Below, piece after piece: positions 11,195 through 21,946 of a DNA stretch of 64,000 nucleotides. This DNA comes from Syngnathus acus. Lineage: Eukaryota > Chordata > Actinopteri > Syngnathiformes > Syngnathidae. Under the pieces are notes generated by a model, which saw nothing but the letters and a program-made list of their open reading frames with translations, made no database searches and had not been told where the DNA came from. The number at the start of each line of letters is the position of its first letter. Position 1 is the first letter of the stretch. Position numbers and translations under genes: made by a program. The stretch covers positions 16,621,128 to 16,685,127 of the forward strand of contig NC_051092.1 in NCBI RefSeq assembly GCF_901709675.1, read 5' to 3'.

Positions 11195-12216
11195 TAACAT
11201 AACTGTAAATTTCCGTGTTTGACTCTGTTGGAAAATTTTATCGTATGGAGGCGAGGGCACCTCAATTGCCTGTGTCTAACTTCTCCAACGCGTGTTTGTT
11301 TTCTCACTAGGTTACTTAAATTTCAGCCGATTATATTAAGTCTGCGTTCAGGTAAGAGCTTTACAAGTCAGCGCTGGGCTTTTCTATCCGACAGTGCCCC
11401 AATGCAATATCAGGATAAAAAGCAGTAAAGAAGTTCTTCAGAATGGTTACATTAGGTCGAGTTGAGTCGCCCATGAATTTGGGGGCCAGTTTGTCTTCCA
11501 AAACCGTTCTTTGGCGTCTTGTTTCGTCCTTGGCAGCCTTTGTGGTTGTACTTTCGCCTCGTTATTCTCCCCGCTCCTTGGTTTGTTTGGTCTCCAGATG
11601 ACGCTGGTCCCTGCAGATTTTATTTCTGTGGCTCATTCCAGTGCCAGCAGGCCACATATTATTGATCTTATGACACAATGCTTCGGGCTGGTCTACATTT
11701 ACACACGGACCGGATTTGACCCGCGACCCGGACTTTGGGCTTGTCTGCTTTGGCCAATTGGTGGCACAACCACAAAAATGAAAAATAAGTTTGTGGATGT
11801 CTTCAGGCCAAGACTCTCATCAAATGTATGAAAGTTTGACAAGCTGTGATTAAAGTAAATTCAAATGGTTGACTTTCTGTTAGGTTTAATATTGGGCTCC
11901 AAAAGACTTTTTTGTTACAAATACCACCAGATTTTCATAGCTCGAGGTGAAATGCTCAACCAGGGCTGCTTTGATGTAATTTTGTAGAGGGCACTACTGT
12001 TCAAGATAGGGTCATGTGGGTCAAGTTACAGCAGTTTTCCTTATCACCGTAAGGAATTATTGGCACCGCCCTTGGCTGAAAAATCACAAAATTTGACGGA
12101 GGATGATTATCTTGAGGCCGTTCTGAGAACTTTTCAGTTGGATTTGTTCAACAAGCTCGGTGCAGTTCATTAAAGTCAAAACAATGAGATATTATGTCAC
12201 CAGTTGTCACTATAGG
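11195..12216. other. Stretch without recognised features
   Basis: Several short open frames exist (for example 11511-11831), but none shows a known domain, splice context or homology to neighbouring repeats. I can assign nothing here. Confidence 0.4.
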
Positions 12217-12433
12217 TAGCTTCTTCCCCCAGGCTGTCACTTTGATGAACTCTCACCCTCATAGAGACTCAGTCATCACTGTGCAATAACATCCTGTTCT
12301 AGTCACTTAAATGTTGTTAGTTACCTGAATGTTGTCAGTTACTTAAATGTTCTACAGAGGCTGAGATCAACCGGAGTCAAATTCCCTGTTTGGCATGCAC
12401 AAAGTTGGTCAATAAAGCTGATTCTGATTCTAT
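12217..12433 (+). repeat. LINE B 3' end (5' truncated)
   Basis: The start reads SFFPQAVTLMNSHP, which matches the C-terminus of LINE B at 49586-51363. A short 3' untranslated region follows, then the tail AATAAAGCTGATTCTGATTC. Only the last about 215 bp were inserted, as is usual for LINE integration. Confidence 0.75.
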
Positions 12434-12555
12434 AGTTCTAAAGAATATTATCATAAAGAGGGCTTCAGGTCATGATTATTTAGCTACATGTGAAGTTTTA
12501 GAATTTTTGTGGCAAGTGCAGTAGGAAATTTGAAACGCAAAATTTGATGCCCCAC

Positions 12556-12650
12556 CTCATCCATCCATCCATCCATCCATCCATCCATCCATCCATCCAT
12601 CCATCCATCCATCCATCCATCCATCCATCCATCCATCCATCCATCCATTT
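12556..12650. repeat. (CATC)n microsatellite
   Basis: More than 22 nearly perfect CATC units followed by CATTTTCTGCAC, the 3' end signature of SINE S2 in inverse orientation. The repeat probably grew from a SINE tail. Confidence 0.92.
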
Positions 12651-12829
12651 TCTGCACAGAGCCAAACCCAGTTGACCTTGGGCAAGTGGTGAACTAACCT
12701 GTGGACTAATCTTCAGTCAATTACCTGGCACATAGAGACACAAGGAGTGAAATGGACCTACGCTTTTTAGACAGAAGTCAAGAGAATGGCTCCCAACACC
12801 ATCGGTGACCCCAATGCTAGGTCTTTTGA

Positions 12830-13026
12830 TCACTTTCGCTTCATGAATTTCTTGCCAACAATGGGTGCTGAAGAGGGCCTTCGTTCTTTGACAGCATCAA
12901 CTATTGTGAAGTTAGATGAGGAGGCATAGATATCGTCGTGTGATGGAGCAGTGATGAGAATGGCAGGAGGCTGTGAGTCAGAATCTGAAGACTCAGTTTG
13001 GGTCTTCGATGAAGATAAAGGCATCT
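12830..13026 (-). CDS. Putative last exon of a divergent gene, spata33-like
   Basis: On the minus strand a good 3' splice site (TTGGTTTTCAG, complement of 13027-13037) precedes an open frame. The frame starts MPLSSSKTQT and ends GKKFMKRK with a TGA at 12830-12832. It contains PAILIT (12950-12967), a fit to the PxIxIT calcineurin docking motif, inside a Ser/Asp-rich, probably disordered segment. From known vertebrate gene order, SPATA33 lies head to head with CHMP1A and binds calcineurin through such a motif. The strand and position here agree. The phase does not join directly to the exon at 20730-20819, so at least one exon between them is missing. The name is therefore an inference. A chance open frame cannot be excluded. 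Confidence 0.5.
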
Positions 13027-13289
13027 CTGAAAACCAAGAGACATAAAGTAAATACCCCTTCACACCAAAGTAAAATGTAGCATAATAAGGTTATTCATCT
13101 ATAATTTTATTACTATTATGGCTGAGGCATTCACATGCTGCACCATTAACTTCCATAAACTTGCACTATCCATCCAGCCTCCCTCATCAGCACCACCGCC
13201 GCCGCGATCCATTTGTCCGTCTGTCCATTCATCCATCCATGCAACCATGAAGGCAATGAGTCCTCTCAGACTCAATGTCCCCCGCCTCC

Positions 13290-13768
13290 CCGGAACGTGG
13301 GCAATGCTCTGCTGAACATGGAATTAGAAACCCTTTCTGAGACGGAAACCTGCCAGACGTTTCCAGCAAACCCTTACAATACGTTTGGGTCTGCCAGGTC
13401 AGACCGGTATCTTTCCTGACCATCAGGGCCAGCACTCTACCAGGTGGTTATCAGTTGATAGCTCTGCCCCTCTCTTCACACAAGAGTTCAAAACATGCGG
13501 CCGCAGATCCAATGGCACGACTAAAAAGTCGAACTACGGCCTAGGGCGTCCCTGTACCAAGTGGACATATGGACCCTTATGATTGATCATGGTGTTCATT
13601 ATGGACTATCCATGTCAAGCACATAAGTCCAAAAATAGAACACCACAATCACTGCCAGATCTCACTGGCATTGCCCATGTGAGCGCTGAAGTCACCCAGC
13701 AGAACAATGTCCCCAGACGGAGTACCGCATTCCTTCTCAGGACTCAAAAAAGGGTGGGTGCTCTGAAC
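13290..13768 (-). pseudogene. APE-type LINE endonuclease fragment, 3' portion
   Basis: Minus-strand frames read a decayed endonuclease region including IVLLGDFSAHMGN (about 13660-13710). This is the Asp/Asn-containing catalytic motif of apurinic-type LINE endonucleases. The same LINE continues at 14909. The hAT element 13769-14900 separates the two halves and is flanked by CTCTGAAC on both sides. Multiple stops and indels. Confidence 0.7.
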
Positions 13769-14900
13769 CAGTGGCGTGCGGTGAGGTTCATGACTGGGGA
13801 GGCACTGACGTCACCCATCCCACCCATTATTTAATTTGAACTATTTTAATTAAAATCTCATATCAGCAGTCTTCACACATAAAAACACTCAATAAAGCAC
13901 ATGGAATCAAAAACTTGTTTTCGATCGTGCGTACCAATCCGTTCCGAAGTCCCGTTGTCCGAATCAAACCTTTTAACTCCAGAGTTGCTCTTCTTTTACT
14001 GATGACCTCTGCTTCGATCGAAAATCCATAGTTGAAAATCGTTTGGATATGTAATCCTCCATTGTAAAACGAAATGTAAAAACGGGGGGAAAAAAACAAA
14101 AAAAATACGAATGTAAAACGAAATAAATGGACGACTGCTCCTCAGTTGTTCACTGTAAATTTGAACCGGAGATCTCTTATTCTACAGGTCGGCGCATGAA
14201 GCATCCCGAGATCACTAGCACCCCCTGCCATAAGGCTGGAGAACCTTTTTTCGTAGTCTCCGTAAGGTATCTTTTCAAAGCCGTTTTGTTCATCTAAAGC
14301 AGGGGTCTCAAGCTCCAGTCCTCGGGGGCCACATTCCTACATGTTTTCCAAGTTTCCCTCGTTAAACACACCTGATTCAAATGATCAGTTCATCCTCACG
14401 TTCTGCAGGAGCCTGATAATTGAATCAGGTGTGTTTACCGAGGGAAACTTGGAAAACATTTAGGAATGCGGCCCCCGAGGACTGGAGTTTGAGACCCCTG
14501 ATCTAAAGAAACACGACGTTACAGACAGATGACAAAAAACACAAGATATTATATACGTCAGCTTAACAACGGAAATGAGTTAATATAGCCACAGTGTTTG
14601 AACACTTAAACAGGGACATAAAGACAGAGAGCAGTTCTGTCTAACCGCCTGTCAACATAGGCAGCCGTGTGATTATGCAATCCTCAGAGGAGGCTAGACA
14701 GGAAGTTGGCTCCTCCGAGCGAATCGTCTTCGGTTTTAAAATTACTATAAAATTCAGCGATTTTGGTTCAAAATGATACAAAACTACTGAAATTAAAAGA
14801 AAAATGACTTTATGATAAAAACAACTGAATTTGTTTTTCCCCTTTTCATGATGGCAGGGGAGGCGTATCCTCCCTTGCCTCCTCTGACCGCACGTCCCTG
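13769..14900. mobile_element. hAT-like element H1, copy 1
   Basis: Ends are CAGTGGCGTGCGGTGAGG and CCTCTGACCGCACGTCCCTG, imperfect inverted repeats. An exact 8-bp target duplication CTCTGAAC lies at 13761-13768 and 14901-14908. It splits a LINE endonuclease frame. No transposase is visible. A second copy of the element lies in opposite orientation at 33529-35808. A smaller hAT MITE is nested at 14300-14500. Confidence 0.92.
14300..14500. mobile_element. hAT-type MITE nested in H1 copy 1
   Basis: A 201-bp element with inverted ends CAGGGGTCTCAAGCTCCAGT and ACTGGAGTTTGAGACCCCTG. The exact 8-bp duplication ATCTAAAG is at 14292-14299 and 14501-14508. Nearly the whole element is a long imperfect hairpin. 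Related sequences lie at about 9026-9105 (fragment) and, more distantly, at 56308-56520. Confidence 0.94.
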
Positions 14901-14908
14901 CTCTGAAC

Positions 14909-15296
14909 TACTGTTTGGTACATAGGCACAAAAACCAGTCAACACCTGAAGGCGGAGGGAGGTTACCCTTTTGTTCACTGGGGTGAACCCCAATGTACGG
15001 GGGTTAGGAGGAGGGGTGGGGTGGTTGGGGCTTACGTATACACTCTCACTGTGGGCAACTCCAGAATGGAAGAGAGTCCAACCCCTCTTGAGAGGATTAG
15101 TACCAGAGGCTAAACTGTGTACGGAGGCAAGTCTATTTCTAGCCTGAACTTTTCTGCCTCGCACATCAACTCAGGCTCCTTTCCTGCTAGAGAGGTGACA
15201 TTCCACACCCCTTTAGCCAGCTTTTGAAGCACGAGATCGGACCACCAAGGTCCCAGCCCAGCTCACCCGACCCCTTTGGCCCCTCCCACATGTTAT
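14909..15296 (-). pseudogene. APE-type LINE endonuclease fragment, 5' portion
   Basis: The minus strand reads a start-like GVWNVTSLAGKE motif (about 15195-15170), then TPVNKRVTSLRLQVLTGFCA (about 14995-14935), typical of the first half of a LINE endonuclease domain. It continues across the hAT insertion into 13290-13768. A piece of the same family (CCCCTTTGGCCCCTCCCACA) recurs at 44110-44132. Confidence 0.7.
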
Positions 15297-16234
15297 ATCA
15301 TATTTCAATATTTTGGAAAAATAAGAAAAAAAATGTTTTTCCTTCTGCCTACTCATTCACTAATCTGGTTAAATTTTATGTCACAATATCAAAGTAGCAA
15401 TGTGTGTTCTGATTTTTTTAATTTACTTGTTTTCTGAAATCATTGAAGTACGGCTTGGGCAATTATACTACGTGGCCAGTGATATGAACGTGAAAATGAT
15501 CCTTGTCCTTGAGTGACTGCACAAAGTAGAGGAGAACTGACAGGGGGAGGGGGTGCCCGCCGGTTGGGGGTCCATACAATTTTCAACTAAACCTCCAGTC
15601 AAAAAGGTGATTACCTCAACATAAATTTGAGAAGGAGGGTGGGGCTTTCAGCTGAAGCACAACGTTCCAGGCATTGCAGTAATAATGCACTGCTTATAAG
15701 CCACCCTGTATTTCTTTTATGTGTAGATTGGCTACTCAAATATGCTAAATCAACTTTTAGGAATTTTTAGCCATGTTAATGTCAGGTGCCTGTGGCACCT
15801 GCCACTCAACCACACCCTCCTAATCAAGAAATCACCCACACCTGTCACTGGCTTGTTAGTCTCCCTATTTAAACCGCTATCCAGTCACTCACGCTCTTGT
15901 CAGTCTGTCCCGTGATGCCACTCAATCGCTCACTGCTGTCATTCTGTCTGACTCCCGTTACTGGCCCGGCCCGTGTACTGACCCGTCACGCCTTGCTTGC
16001 TGCCCGTCCTGACCACCTGCCCGTTACTAACCACGTCTTGCTTGCCGCCCGTCGTGACCACCTCCCCGTTACTGACCACATCTTGCTCGCCACCTGTCCT
16101 GACCGCCCGCTCGTCCCCGACCATGCTTCTCCGCTATGCTCTGCCCTGCTGCGCTCTTGCTCTGCTGCATTTCCCACCAGGTGGTGTCCAGCCCTCCGCC
16201 AGCCAGCTCCGGTGAAGGAAGTACTCGAACGCTA
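15297..16234 (+). repeat. Unassigned stretch, then LTR-like sequence with a 45-bp minisatellite
   Basis: From 15297 to about 15780 nothing is recognised. From about 15781 the sequence TGTCAGGTGCCTGTGGCACC, then CTCCCTATTTAAACCGC (15865-15881, TATA-like), looks like an LTR promoter. At 15985-16125 there are about three copies of a 45-bp unit with CGTCCTGACCACCTGCCCGT. The sequence appears to continue past the Tigger-like insertion, from 19440. A gypsy-type LTR is likely but unproven. Confidence 0.45.
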
Positions 16235-16472
16235 CAGTAATCCCTTGTTTTTCGCGGATAATTGGTTCCAAGACCACCCGCGATAGGTGAAAATCTGTGA
16301 TGTATAGAAAACATATTGTTACAATATCCATAAAATACTTTTATGAACCTTCATTGTATTTTATTGTATTTTTAAACACTGTATATTGTACTTTTAAATG
16401 CTTTTTGTATTTTTAAACACTTTAGTAAACATTTCAAAGTCAAACTGATTTTCATAAACATTATTTAAATTA

Positions 16473-17428
16473 CCGTTTTTTTCCCATGTATAATGCGCAA
16501 AATTTAACTAATTTATTGTCCTAAAATCTGGGGTGCGCATTATACATGGGTACAATTTTTTTTAATTTTTTTATTTTTTTTTTTATTTTTTTTTTTTTTG
16601 TGAAGAAAATCATGGTACAACAATTTTTGAAGAAAATCTTGTCACGGATGGTTCTTTACAACGTCACTTTCCTCTCTTTTCATTTTAACCTAACTGATCG
16701 CGGTGGTGCCTTTCTGGGCAGTCGGAGAAATCAACGGCAACAAAAAAAATACATCCAGCCTAGTTAAGAAATCACCAGAAAGATCACCATGACAATTGTG
16801 AATAATAAATAAATAATTATATATATTATATATATTATTATTATAATAATAAATAATTGTGATAAATAACTGGAACATCACTCAAATATTGGTGATCCCG
16901 TTGAGAGTCTCACATATTTCTTCGCTATCGAGTTTGCTACTGCATGCGCAGTGATACTGACCAGCAGAATAACATCCGGTTGTTCCCAAAGATGATCTTT
17001 TTTCTGAAATAATTTTATGTTTACGGACTTAAGTAACCCGGCCGGGTCGTACCAAAGACTATAAAAATGGGACCCATTGCCTCCCTGCTTGGCACTCAGC
17101 ATTAAGGGTTGGAATTGGGGGGTTAGATCACCAAATGATTCCCGAGCGCGGCGCCGCTGCTGCTCACTGCTCCCCTCTCCCCCAGGGGATGGATCAAAAT
17201 CACACGGGGATGGGTCAAATGCACAGGACAAATTTCACCACACCCAGACGCGTGTGTGACGATCATTGGGACTTTAAAAACAAAACAAAAAAAACAAAAA
17301 TTAAAAAAAAAAAAAAGTCAAACTTTGGGTGCGTATTATACATGGGTACAGGCTTTTTTCCAGCATCGACATGCCATTTTTAGGGTGCGTATTATACATG
17401 GGGGCGCATTATACATGGAAAAAAACGG
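16473..17428. mobile_element. MITE family M1, copy B (complete)
   Basis: A 956-bp element with inverted ends CCGTTTTTTTCCCATGTATA and CATTATACATGGAAAAAAAC followed by GG, flanked by TA (16471-16472, 17429-17430). It lacks the hAT insertion of copy A and provides its empty site near 16902. The truncated SINE S1 occupies about 17038-17276. Confidence 0.93.
17038..17276 (+). repeat. Truncated SINE S1 inside M1 copy B
   Basis: Begins at GGCCGGGTCGTACCAAAGAC and ends GATCATTGGGACTTTAAAAA. It has the same truncation point as in copies A and C. Confidence 0.85.
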
Positions 17429-17449
17429 TAATAGGAATTAGAGTAAAAC

Positions 17450-17516
17450 TGCTGGGATAGGCTCCAGCACGCCCGCAACTCCGGTGGGGATAAGCGGTAC
17501 AGAAGATGGATGGATG
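17450..17516 (+). repeat. SINE S2 3' fragment
   Basis: CTGCTGGGATAGGCTCCAGC through GATGGATGGATGG matches the last about 65 bp of SINE S2 (53233-53300). Confidence 0.75.
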
Positions 17517-18247
17517 GAAATTAGAATAAATATATTGTTACAATATCCGCACAAGACTTTTATGAACCTTTATTGTAGTTTTATACACAAGTCAAACTGA
17601 TTTTCATAAAAATTCTTTATTCAAATAGGAAAATAAAGAAAATAAATTAGAGTAAATATATTGTTACAATATCCGCACAAGACTTTTATGATCCTTTATT
17701 GCAGTTTTATATACTTTATTGTTTTTTTACACACTTTTTTTGTATTTTTAAACACTTTCGTGAAATGTTTCAAGTCAAAGTGACTTGCAGAAACATTCTT
17801 ATTTATTTAAATAAATAAGTAAATAAATATGAGTAAATATATTGTTACAATATCCACACAAAACTTTTATGAACCTTTTTTGAAATGTTAACGTGTCTGG
17901 CTCCTCTCTGCTCTTGCGTGCTGGCCGACTGACGTGCCCCCGCTGCCCAGCGCGAGCGCATCCGCACAAGACTTATCATTTTAAACACTTTATTGTATTT
18001 TTAAACATTTAAATTCTTTTAAAGTGTAACTGTGTCACGGCTTGGCTCTGCTCTTGCGGTGCTGACCGGCTGACGCAACCCGGCAGCCCAGCGCGAGGGC
18101 AACTGCACATTGCTCAGAGCCACGCCCTGCGCTTTGTGCCCATTGCTCACCGCTGTGCTAAATCCTGGACGGCAGTGCTATTTTCCTACTTGCGCGGTTG
18201 CGCTCACTGCCCGTTGTCCAGAATGTTTCTGCACGGCGGTGCATTTT

Positions 18248-18608
18248 TGTCACGACTCGTCCCCGATCATGTCCATAGTTTCTGTCCGTGTGTCTGTGTG
18301 CTCGCCCTTCCCCTCCTGTGTGCCCATGATTAGTGTGATCATTTTCACCTGCCTCTTGTTACCTGTCTTGTATTTAAGACCTGTCTGTGTATCACTCCCG
18401 GTCGGATCATTGTTAATGTCATGATGTCTTTTTGATTCCTGTTGCTGTCATTGGTAATGTCACCCTGTCTTTTTGTTTCACGTCTTTTTCGGTCAGTCTT
18501 GTTGTTAGGTTTTGTTAGTGAGTTATGTCAGTTTACCGAGTCTGTATTTTGACCCTGGTCCAAGCTGCACTTGGTCGCCCTGCTCCATTTCCACTCCGAT
18601 TCCTGACA
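18248..18608 (+). repeat. Solo LTR
   Basis: A 361-bp sequence starting TGTCACGACTCG and ending GATTCCTGACA, flanked by the exact 5-bp duplication ATTTT (18243-18247, 18609-18613). It has a TATA-like TTGTATTTAAGACC at 18367-18380. No internal retroelement sequence is present, so it is the product of LTR-LTR recombination. It lies inside Tigger-like P1 copy 1. A related 3' end occurs at 54521-54614. Confidence 0.88.
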
Positions 18609-19439
18609 ATTTTTCCTTCGTGCGCAGCCCTCCGCGCTTGACCTCTGAGGCGCGCGTCGCCAATACAGAACTTCTAATCGTCAATCCTCACAGTTTTGTC
18701 TGTTTTGACATGCATGCCTGCCACCTGATTCTTGTTTGCCTGACCCACTGTGTTACGAGGTGCCCGCACGCAACGGCTCCGCTCTGCTCTTGCCGTGCTG
18801 ACAGGCAGATGCGCCCCCGCTGCCCGAGGGAATCCGCACAAGACTTAATATAATATAATTTCGTTATAAACTTTATTATACCTTTAAACACTTTGTTGTA
18901 TCTTTAAATACTTTTTAAATGGCTTTAAGAAGCTTACTATGCTCTTCTGCTTTGACGACGCACGACGCAAGGTCGCTGACCGGCTAGTCAGCTTGCCTCG
19001 TAGTCCTGCTCTGCTGGCATTCCAGACCTCCTTGTTTCCTTCAAAATTTCCCCAAATAAAGAGCCCATGTTGCATTTGGTTGTCCTGCCTCGTTTGTGAC
19101 AACAAAATGAAGCGCAAATCAGAGATTCTACTGATTCTGCTGAAACAAACGAAGTGGAGGAGTGGATACGTTGCAGGAAATTGAGATAAAGCCTGATTAG
19201 AGCTGCTCTTACAGCACTAAGCCAATCATTGACAAGGATACAGATCAACATATTCCCATTGGTCCCCTACCAGCCAATAGTGTGCTGTAAAGTCATATAG
19301 GTAGACAAAACCCTGCGCTCCAAGTGACGCCGCAAAAAGAAGCGATGCACCGAATGTATCCGCAATATTTGTTTTCTGAAAAATCCGCGATGCACCGAGG
19401 CAGCAATAGGTGAACCGCGAGGTAGCGAGTATTACTGTA

Positions 19440-20729
19440 CACTGCCAGTCATGTCCACCAGCCGCATCCCAGCGACACCAGCGCTCCAGCCCCATCACCA
19501 CTCCAGCGCTCCATCTTCCCCTTTAAAAATAGTCTGTGTCGCTCTGCAATTGGTTGTACTGTCTGATCCGTCACAGTTAAAATGCTAATTTCTTACCAAA
19601 ACACCCCTAAAGTGGTGCTTTCTGCCATTCACCCATCTTGTAGCAGTCCTGCCCATTCATACTCTCTAAGCAGCAGCCCCACCCCATCCAAGAAAATGAC
19701 TGGGTCCTCACTTTTTGACATCATGAAATCATCTCTGCAACTTGTGTTGATATGCAGCTATTCTGTTTTTTGTGCGTTAAATAAATCAAAATGTTTTCCC
19801 GTATCCCCTGCGAAATGCACAAGTCATTGCTGTTTGGTGCATTGAAAGATTTTTTTCCCAATTATTTGAGGTCCGACTTTGTGAGTGGTCACTGAACGCA
19901 CCCCAAAATTACAAAGCATCGTGTATACGGCGGAGGCGGGTTTTGGTGAATCAAGCGTCTTATTTCCAGGTAAGAAAAATACCCACTAAAATATTTGATA
20001 AGAAATTAGATCGCTATTTTGCCAAAAGCATATCGGCACATAGTTAACTGTGGATAGTTTAAAATATCATGATACAGCAGATCCTCTCACTATGGAGCAT
20101 ATTAGACTAGATTGACTGGCAGGTCAGATGACGTTCACTTACTAATAGTGCGTGTGCGTACGTGTGCGTGTACGTGTGTGCGTGTGTGTGTGCGTATGTG
20201 TGTGTCTGTGCACGCGCGCGCGTGTGTGTTTGTGTACGTGTGCGCGTGTGCAGCGTGTGTTGCTATTCATATCACATAAAGCGCGCAGCTACTTTCAAAT
20301 AGGATTGTGCTAATTTCTTAAGCATGTTAGCTGTGCCACGTTACACAGTAATGTACAAATTTATTATACTGATTAAAACGAAGAAAGAAATTCACTTTAT
20401 ACTACGACTTATAACATCATACATTACATAGACCCGTCATCACACACACTTAGGCATGTAAAGAATGTGTCAGAATGAAAGAGGCAGTGCTGTAAAACTG
20501 CACAGTTCAGCTATACTTGTTTGTAAAATGTAGGTTGTGTAATAAATGAAATTTGATTTTTAATTTTGAGTATTACAGAATTTATTACTGCAAATATTGA
20601 CACCGTGACAAAACTGTATTGCAAAGCCAATACATTCCCCAAGTACAAGGTCAAACTAAAACAAACGAAACACATTTATCTTTAACGTAACAGTAAATTA
20701 ATCATAAATGAGAAATTATTTGTTCTTAC
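19440..20729. other. Mostly unassigned, with a GT-rich simple repeat
   Basis: 19440-19560 seems to continue the LTR-like sequence left of Tigger P1. An imperfect (GT/GC)n repeat lies at about 20148-20260. On the minus strand about 19600-19745 is open and ends at a stop, but it lacks convincing splice signals. No gene is called. Confidence 0.45.
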
Positions 20730-20819
20730 CTGACTGTTGCTTCTGGCTTGATCCAGACCCCATTAGGCTTCAGTGGGCTAGTGCGTCGTCCATACATGTA
20801 TGCAGGCTTCTGAGGAAGG
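20730..20819 (-). CDS. Putative internal exon of the divergent (spata33-like) gene
   Basis: On the minus strand a 90-bp segment lies between a 3' splice site (TTTCTGTAG, complement of 20820-20828) and a strong 5' splice site (CAG|GTAAGAAC, complement of 20722-20732). Only one frame is open. It reads LPQKPAYMYGRRTSPLKPNG and then VWIKPEATV, with one base before the first codon and two (AG) after the last. The basic, proline-rich composition fits a small disordered protein. The acceptor lies in sequence that resembles a dispersed repeat (CTGAAACATGTTAAG), which lowers confidence. Orientation is away from chmp1a, as for the exon at 12830-13026. Confidence 0.5.
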
Positions 20820-21857
20820 CTACAGAAAGTGGCTGAAACATGTTAAGCAGGTAAACAAGCACGCCTTTGTCTTACTTAGAAAATCCTTAAATAATGTATG
20901 CACTCATTTCCATACCAACCTATAACCAAATCACATTTAGAGTTGAGTAAAAGCAGCATTAAAAAGCAAATTATTTCAATTTTTCATACTCTGCCTCGTC
21001 TTCATGTCAGTCACTGCTTGTCTTGCAAACACTAATCCCGTGTTCTGCAAATTAGTCAGAGTGACTAGACACATTGTAATAGCTGTTAAAACTGACCTAT
21101 GAACGGCATTCATGATCAGGGGTGTGCTGAGACCTTTGGAGGGGCAAGTAATTAAAGTTGAAAAAGGGGGCCCATGTAAATTTTTCAATGTTTTATAGAA
21201 ACAATATAATGTGCAGAGAATGCTTATTTGTGGCTATTCAATTAAAATGTATATCTCTATATAGAGCAATTGAGTAAGCAAAATGAGAGCTCGTTTTATA
21301 GAAAGGTATAGGCGCTAAAGATAATGAATGAGAATATCGTAGTCGGATTAAATTTTCTTTCAGGTTTAGAATAAGACACTAAGACATTCTCAAAAATCAA
21401 AGTCAAAGTCAAAGTCCGCTTTATTGTCAATTTCTTCACATGCCAAGACACAAAGAAATCGAAATTACGTTCCCACTATCCCACGGTGACAAGACATAGT
21501 ACACAATATACATACAAGTAGACAACACAAAAAAAAATAAAAACAAGAAGGCACAAACAAAAACACAGTATATTGCAGGAAATTGATGACAGTCGAATGT
21601 CATTAAATTAACACAAAAGCGATGGTAGTCCATTTTTCATTACAGTTGTTATTGATTTGTTGTTGACAGATCTAACCCCCCAATTCCAACCCTAATATAT
21701 ATGTAACTATTGCTGCCACAATTTCCAAAGCACACAAAACATTGTATTTGAGTGCTTTATTTCTTCAGTTCTATATTTGTTGCCTACTGGCAGTTGTGTT
21801 TACGTGTTCTGAGTACCTAAATAAATATTTTAAAAAGTAATAATAAGAAACAAGTCC
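20820..21857. other. Intergenic or intronic stretch with a LINE A tail
   Basis: Apart from the LINE A 3' end at about 21398-21567 (minus), no gene is supported. The open frame at 20976-21188 (minus) has no splice context and includes GGGGTGTGCTGAGACCTTTG, which looks like a repeat end. Confidence 0.4.
21398..21567 (-). repeat. LINE A 3' end (5' truncated)
   Basis: On the minus strand the 3' untranslated region of LINE A, including TCACCGTGGGATAGTGGGAA and GACAATAAAGCGGACTTTGA, ends in (CTTTGA)n. It corresponds to 31590-31766. Confidence 0.85.
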
Positions 21858-21934
21858 GTCTCCATAGAAACGATGGCCTGTTTCATTCGTGTGTCACGTG
21901 ACGTGCTTTTGGGTCGCTCCGGAAACGACGTCAT
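21858..21934. promoter_or_regulatory. Promoter motif cluster, probably bidirectional (chmp1a / divergent gene)
   Basis: In 77 bp there are a perfect RFX X-box GTCTCCATAGAAAC (21858-21871; consensus GTNNCCATRGNAAC), a palindromic E-box TCACGTGA (21894-21901), an ETS core CCGGAA (21919-21924) and a CRE GACGTCAT (21927-21934). All lie just upstream of the hAT insertion at 21947. Without that insertion they would be about 180 bp from the chmp1a start codon, a normal promoter distance. The X-box is typical of ciliary and testis genes. Function is inferred from motifs only. Confidence 0.6.
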
Positions 21935-21946
21935 GTAGCCTAAAAG

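Larger units (their letters stand above)
16235..19437. mobile_element. Pogo/Tigger-like element P1, copy 1
   Basis: Ends CAGTAATCCCTTGTTTTTCG and CGCGAGGTAGCGAGTATTAC followed by TG, flanked by TA at 16233-16234 and 19438-19439. The subterminal GGATAATTGGTTCCAAGACC resembles the Tigger family of pogo transposons. There is no transposase. The interior repeats segments rich in TTTTAAACACTTTATTGTAT and CTGCTCTTGCGGTGCTGACC. M1 copy B (16473-17428), a SINE S2 tail (about 17450-17516) and a solo LTR (18248-18608) are nested in it. Further copies: 25061-25699 and 45441-51926. Confidence 0.82.

Noticed and set aside
15897-16286. 129-codon plus-strand frame with repeated LTRHALLAARPDHLPVT-like units
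   Set aside because: Produced by the 45-bp minisatellite in an LTR-like region, with no start context or domain.
19600-19745. Minus-strand open segment starting DDFMMSKSEDPVIF, considered as another exon of the divergent gene
   Set aside because: The phase would fit after 20730-20819, but the acceptor lacks a pyrimidine tract, a stop follows after about 35 codons, and the sequence looks like part of a repeat.
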